Below, piece after piece: positions 60,801-64,000 of a stretch of DNA of 64,000 nt (positions within the stretch are counted from its first letter, which is position 1; every line of letters begins with the position of its first letter). The stretch covers positions 12,715,118-12,779,117 of the forward strand of contig OZ234503.1 of the NCBI GenBank assembly GCA_965153455.1, written 5' to 3'. Both the position numbers and the translations under genes were made by a program. This stretch comes from Sphagnum compactum (Eukaryota > Bryophyta > Sphagnopsida > Sphagnales). The notes under the pieces are model-generated. The model saw nothing but the letters and a program-made list of their open reading frames with translations. It did no database searches and was not told the DNA's origin.

Positions 60801-61220
60801 GGGACACATGACATACTCGACACATTTTGGACTTTGACTGCTCACAATTGAAGTCCTGTAAATCTGGCTCCACTTGCCCATGGTCAAAAACTAGTTCTAA
60901 ATTAAAGACCTTGATTTACTCTCAGGGAATATTAGGTACAAAGAGAAACATTAAGAGTGTCGAGTTTGTTAGAAGTCTAACCCCTGATCTAAATTGATTA
61001 AACATTAGTATCTACAGCATTGGAAACCGTGAAATGTCGAAGAAAAATCATGTGTTGAGTTGAAATTTTTTGGTGCAAAAGGTGGGATATAAAGCTAGAT
61101 CTTAATTCTTCTAAGTGGTTGTTGTGAAAGGTTCCAAGGACTCTAAATGTTATAATCATCCTTCAGGTTCAATCCCTATACATTTGAAAGGGGTTGGAGT
61201 CTAGATCGTTATGCCCGAAT
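57841..61220. other. Intergenic DNA without supported genes
   Basis: AT-rich to about 58450, then mixed. A (CTC)n run is at 58711-58728. A minus-strand frame at 58914-58732 with a Cys-rich RFSCGSCCQVFKMPCE string and a plus-strand frame at 58760-59080 overlap; neither could be assigned. Nothing else recognised. Confidence 0.45.
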
Positions 61221-61222
61221 TT

Positions 61223-61590
61223 AATGAAGGTTTTGGAATGCACTCAATGTGCCAATAAATGTAAATAATTTATGCAAGCTCGAACACCCCCACAAATCAA
61301 TGTTTTGGAGTGCACTCAATTAACCAATATATGTAGGTAATTCTTACAACCTCCAACACCTTGACAATTTAAGGTTTTGGATTGCACTCAATTAGCCAAT
61401 GATGTAGGTAATTCTTGCAACTTCGAACACTTATACAAATTAATGTTTTGGAGTGCATTCAATTGACCAATAGATGTAGGTAATTTTTGCAAGCTCGAAC
61501 ACCCCAACGAATAAAGGTCTTGGAGTGCACTCAATTGGCTAATAAACATAGGTAATTTTTACAACCTATAGTCACCTATACTACTGTTAA
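61223..61590 (+). repeat. 72-bp satellite block, about five copies
   Basis: The marker TTTTGGAGTGCACTCAATT recurs at 61231, 61303, 61375, 61446 and 61518 (last with TCTTGG), so the period is 71-72 bases. Each unit continues with ACCAATA, ATGTAGGTAATT, GCAAGCTCGAACACC. The same unit returns at about 63808-63905 beyond a gypsy remnant. Confidence 0.9.
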
Positions 61591-62549
61591 ATAACAACTT
61601 ACCTATTCAAAACTATGATAAAAACTAGTCATGTTAAAGGAACATGTCACAACATGAAAAAAAAAAACCTACAATACCTGTTGTTTTCACTCAAATTGTT
61701 AAACCGGTAGTTGAAATTATTGCACAACCAATTAAACTAGGTAGAATACCATTGAGATATCCTTATATTATTTGTTCTAGCTCTGAACGCAATGCACCTG
61801 GTTGTCTTAAAAAGACAAAAATTCAAAACATGTTTCAAACTAAACCAACCATTATTACCATTATAACAGTGAAATCTTCTAAATCTGATAATGTACCAGT
61901 TAATGTAGTTGTTGCTATCATGACACGTATTCAAATACCAAAACAATAGGTGCTTAGAAAACGTGAACCAGTGAATGCAAAAACAACAGTTAATTGGCAA
62001 ATTGAAAAACAAATGCGTGATTCTTTTGTTCACACTATCATGGAGCTGTAAGGGAGTGATTCAATATCACAATTGTTGAGTTTAATGAACCACTTCATTC
62101 AAATTAGGCAAGTTTACCAGAACCAATGAGTCAACTAGTTACTCAAATGACCTGTTCAATTGACTGCACAAACTACCTTACCACAAAAGACCTTGGAGGA
62201 GATTTTGAGAGACATCAACAGTTAAGTTTTATAGACCAAGTATGTAATCAACTTGAGACAACTATTGAAGATTGTGCCATACATAAAAATCTACATTTTT
62301 AAACTGGTTAAGCATGTTCAGCCAATACAACATGAACCTACTTGTGCAACAATGGCCATTGACCACCAGATGGCAATAATTCACCTCCAAGTTGGTAAAG
62401 AATTTATTGATGATGTGCTAATTGATGGAGGTTTTGGAGTTAATATCATTATTGAAAACCTGAGGGTACAATTTAGTCTGCCAAAATCTAATCTAGCGCC
62501 TTATAATCTGCAGGTGGCAAATCAAATTATAGCTAAACCACTTGGTCTT

Positions 62550-63370
62550 TGTCGCAACCCTACTTTGAGAGAGTGTGAGGATGAGACTCACACTCTCGAA
62601 ATGGGGACTTGGGAGTCCTCCGGGACTCTCGAAATTTTAGAGTTCGATTGCAAGGGTCAAAACACCTCGCATTAAGGAGTCCTTTATATCATTGAAAAAC
62701 TATTGAAGTGTAGATGTCGAAAATGGGCTCGCATGAGTCATTTGAACATCTACAGCACAAGTTATGGCCAAAAGAAGGGCCGGGAGTCAAATTGGCAGTT
62801 TGACTCCCGACCCACTAAAAGTCAGGAATTGACCCGACCCCGGTGCGTGCAGGTAAAGTGCGACACACCGTTGAAAACTCTCAACAAGAGCTACAACTTT
62901 GCTTTAGACCTCATCCCAATCGAAGGTTTGAACAAAGAGTTATAGCCTCGCAAAGTTGCGGGAGTCCAATCCGGGACAGTTTCGGGACTTCTCCTTGGGA
63001 GTCCCGAGACAAAAAGCCATTCGGATGTAGGCTCCGCGGAGAACCGCAGGGAATACTATATGGGGGAAGGTGGTGGCTTTCCCCAAGTCCGGGCTGTAGT
63101 GAGTCTTGTGAGTCTAGAGGTGCCTGTGGCTTGTCCTAACATTAAAGGTGATCCAGAAAGTGATCTAACCAACTTGTTGGTTGGTTTGATGTAGATTCGA
63201 GTGAGTAACTAAAGTTTATCACTTTTCCTAGTCCCATCCTGGGGCTTCAGCACAACCCTCTACCCCTTTTAGTGCCGAGAGCTAGGAACGTGCCCCGAGT
63301 TCCTCACAATTCCGCTGTTTGAGTAACTTGAACCCATCTTGGGTCTAACCAGGAACTTGGGAGCACCTCA
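62550..63370. mobile_element. 821-bp solo LTR with 5-bp target duplication
   Basis: The element begins TGTCGCAACCC and ends GGGAGCACCTCA, so it has TG and CA ends, and it is bounded by GTCTT on both sides (62545-62549 and 63371-63375). Removing it and one GTCTT restores continuity of the host gypsy protease frame. Internally it is GC-richer than its surroundings with many GGGACT/AGTCCC motifs and no long coding frame. No polypurine tract, primer site or internal region is attached, so it is a solo LTR left by recombination. Confidence 0.9.
62569..62597. repeat. 11-bp perfect hairpin near the solo LTR start
   Basis: GAGAGTGTGAG at 62569-62579 and CTCACACTCTC at 62587-62597 pair perfectly around a 7-base loop, nineteen bases inside the LTR end. 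Confidence 0.95.
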
Positions 63371-63807
63371 GTCTTATTAAGGATTTGAATATTTGTTCAT
63401 GGTATTCCCTATACCATTACATTCATTGTCATCAACAATAATGTTCTAAATTCTAGTTCCTCAATGTTACTAGGACACCCATGGTTGAGGGATGCAAAAG
63501 TAGCCCATGATTCGGGAACCAATACTTTTACTATATAGGGAACATGTACGGTAAGAACCATACCTATTACCAAGAAACTTAGTGCTCAAACCAAAAGACT
63601 TGAAGAATTGGTATTCATGTACATTTACAATATAAAAGTGCAATTATGACAACGAAATACTCATGATTTTTATAACGTATTTTAATTTTCAAACCCAAAT
63701 CATTTCTATGTGATTTGTACAATAATTCAAAGTGAATGAAATCTTATTGACACAATATATAATTCTAGTTTTGCTTAAAATCCTACAAATTTATAATCTA
63801 CATTTAG

Positions 63808-63905
63808 TCAAAATGCATTCAATTCCCCAATAGATGTAGGTAATTTTTGCAAGCTTAAGCACCTTGACAAATGAAGGCTTGGAATGCATTGAATTGACCA
63901 ATATA
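63808..63905 (+). repeat. 72-bp satellite, second block (about 1.4 copies)
   Basis: The text AATGCATTCAATTCCCCAAT, then AGATGTAGGTAATTTTTGCA and TTGGAATGCATTGAATTGAC matches the unit at 61223-61590. The spacing between blocks equals the gypsy remnant with its solo LTR. Confidence 0.88.
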
Positions 63906-64000
63906 CCAGTGTACTTCTTCCACAGTTTTGAAGCCGGATTGTCACACCGTTGACACTGAATTCACAACAATTGTTGTCCCACACATATGCAGCTGGCTGG

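Larger units (their letters stand above)
61644..63640 (+). mobile_element. Gypsy gag-tail and protease remnant, split by a solo LTR
   Basis: From 61644 the plus strand reads like the tail of gag: a damaged zinc-knuckle block (LRYPYIICSSSERNAPGC), a basic linker, and after a stop and frameshift KREPVNAKTTVNWQIEKQ (about 61958-62011). The aspartic protease follows, with DDVLIDGGFGVNII at about 62413-62454; the usual D-T/S-G active-site triplet reads D-G-G. Similarity stops at 62549 and resumes at 63376, where a conserved HGIPYTITF and then SMLLGHPWLRDAKVAHD follow to about 63540. The gap is the inserted 821-bp element. Stops and a one- or two-base shift at about 63397 show it is inactive. The rest of pol is absent. 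Confidence 0.82.

Noticed and set aside
61140-61200. tRNA-like string GGTTCAATCCC
   Set aside because: No acceptor stem, D-arm or anticodon arm could be folded around it.

Overview
The window is a nuclear segment of a land-plant genome. It holds spliced genes with GT-AG introns, plant-specific gene families, TTTAGGG-like strings, plant-type Ty3/gypsy remnants and a plant-style MITE. Genes are moderately GC-rich and intron-containing; the long stretches between them are very AT-rich and filled with decayed transposons and degenerate tandem arrays. I cannot fix the lineage from sequence alone; a fern, lycophyte, bryophyte or other repeat-rich plant would all fit.

Layout. 0.3-2.9 kb (minus): a five-exon GT61-like type II glycosyltransferase. 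3.0-7.4 kb: spacer with a 54-bp minisatellite and an old duplication. 7.5-10.5 kb (plus): a four-exon sphingomyelin-synthase-like/PAP2-type membrane enzyme. 12.4-14.8 kb (minus): two close genes for small, probably plastid, membrane proteins, one glycine-rich and one DUF1279-like. 16.3-17.0 kb (minus): a cytochrome P450 pseudogene. 17-37 kb: gene desert with a 365-bp MITE, a decayed gypsy element with two later insertions (29.5-33.4 kb) and an ~85-bp satellite-like array. 38.0-41.1 kb (minus): a complete eight-exon SYP4-type Qa-SNARE. 41-48 kb: AT-rich spacer with a PIF/Harbinger-associated fragment and another degenerate array. 48.3-53.0 kb (plus): an eleven-exon TPT-family transporter whose stop codon lies at the edge of a minisatellite. 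54.3-56.8 kb (minus): a two-exon membrane-anchored protein of unknown function. 57-64 kb: spacer, then a gypsy gag/protease remnant split by an 821-bp solo LTR and bracketed by a 72-bp satellite.

The genes do not form a pathway or cluster. Several products act in the endomembrane system (GT61-like enzyme, sphingolipid-type transferase, TGN syntaxin, sugar-phosphate/nucleotide-sugar-type transporter), but that is common in plant genomes and is not evidence of a functional link. I found no convincing new biological system. The best leads are structural: the stop codon set by the transporter minisatellite, the nested transposons with readable insertion histories, a GC-AG intron, a 13-nt microexon, and possible splice joining of the two small plastid-protein genes. 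Exon boundaries were derived by hand from splice signals, reading-frame phase and family similarity, without transcript data.
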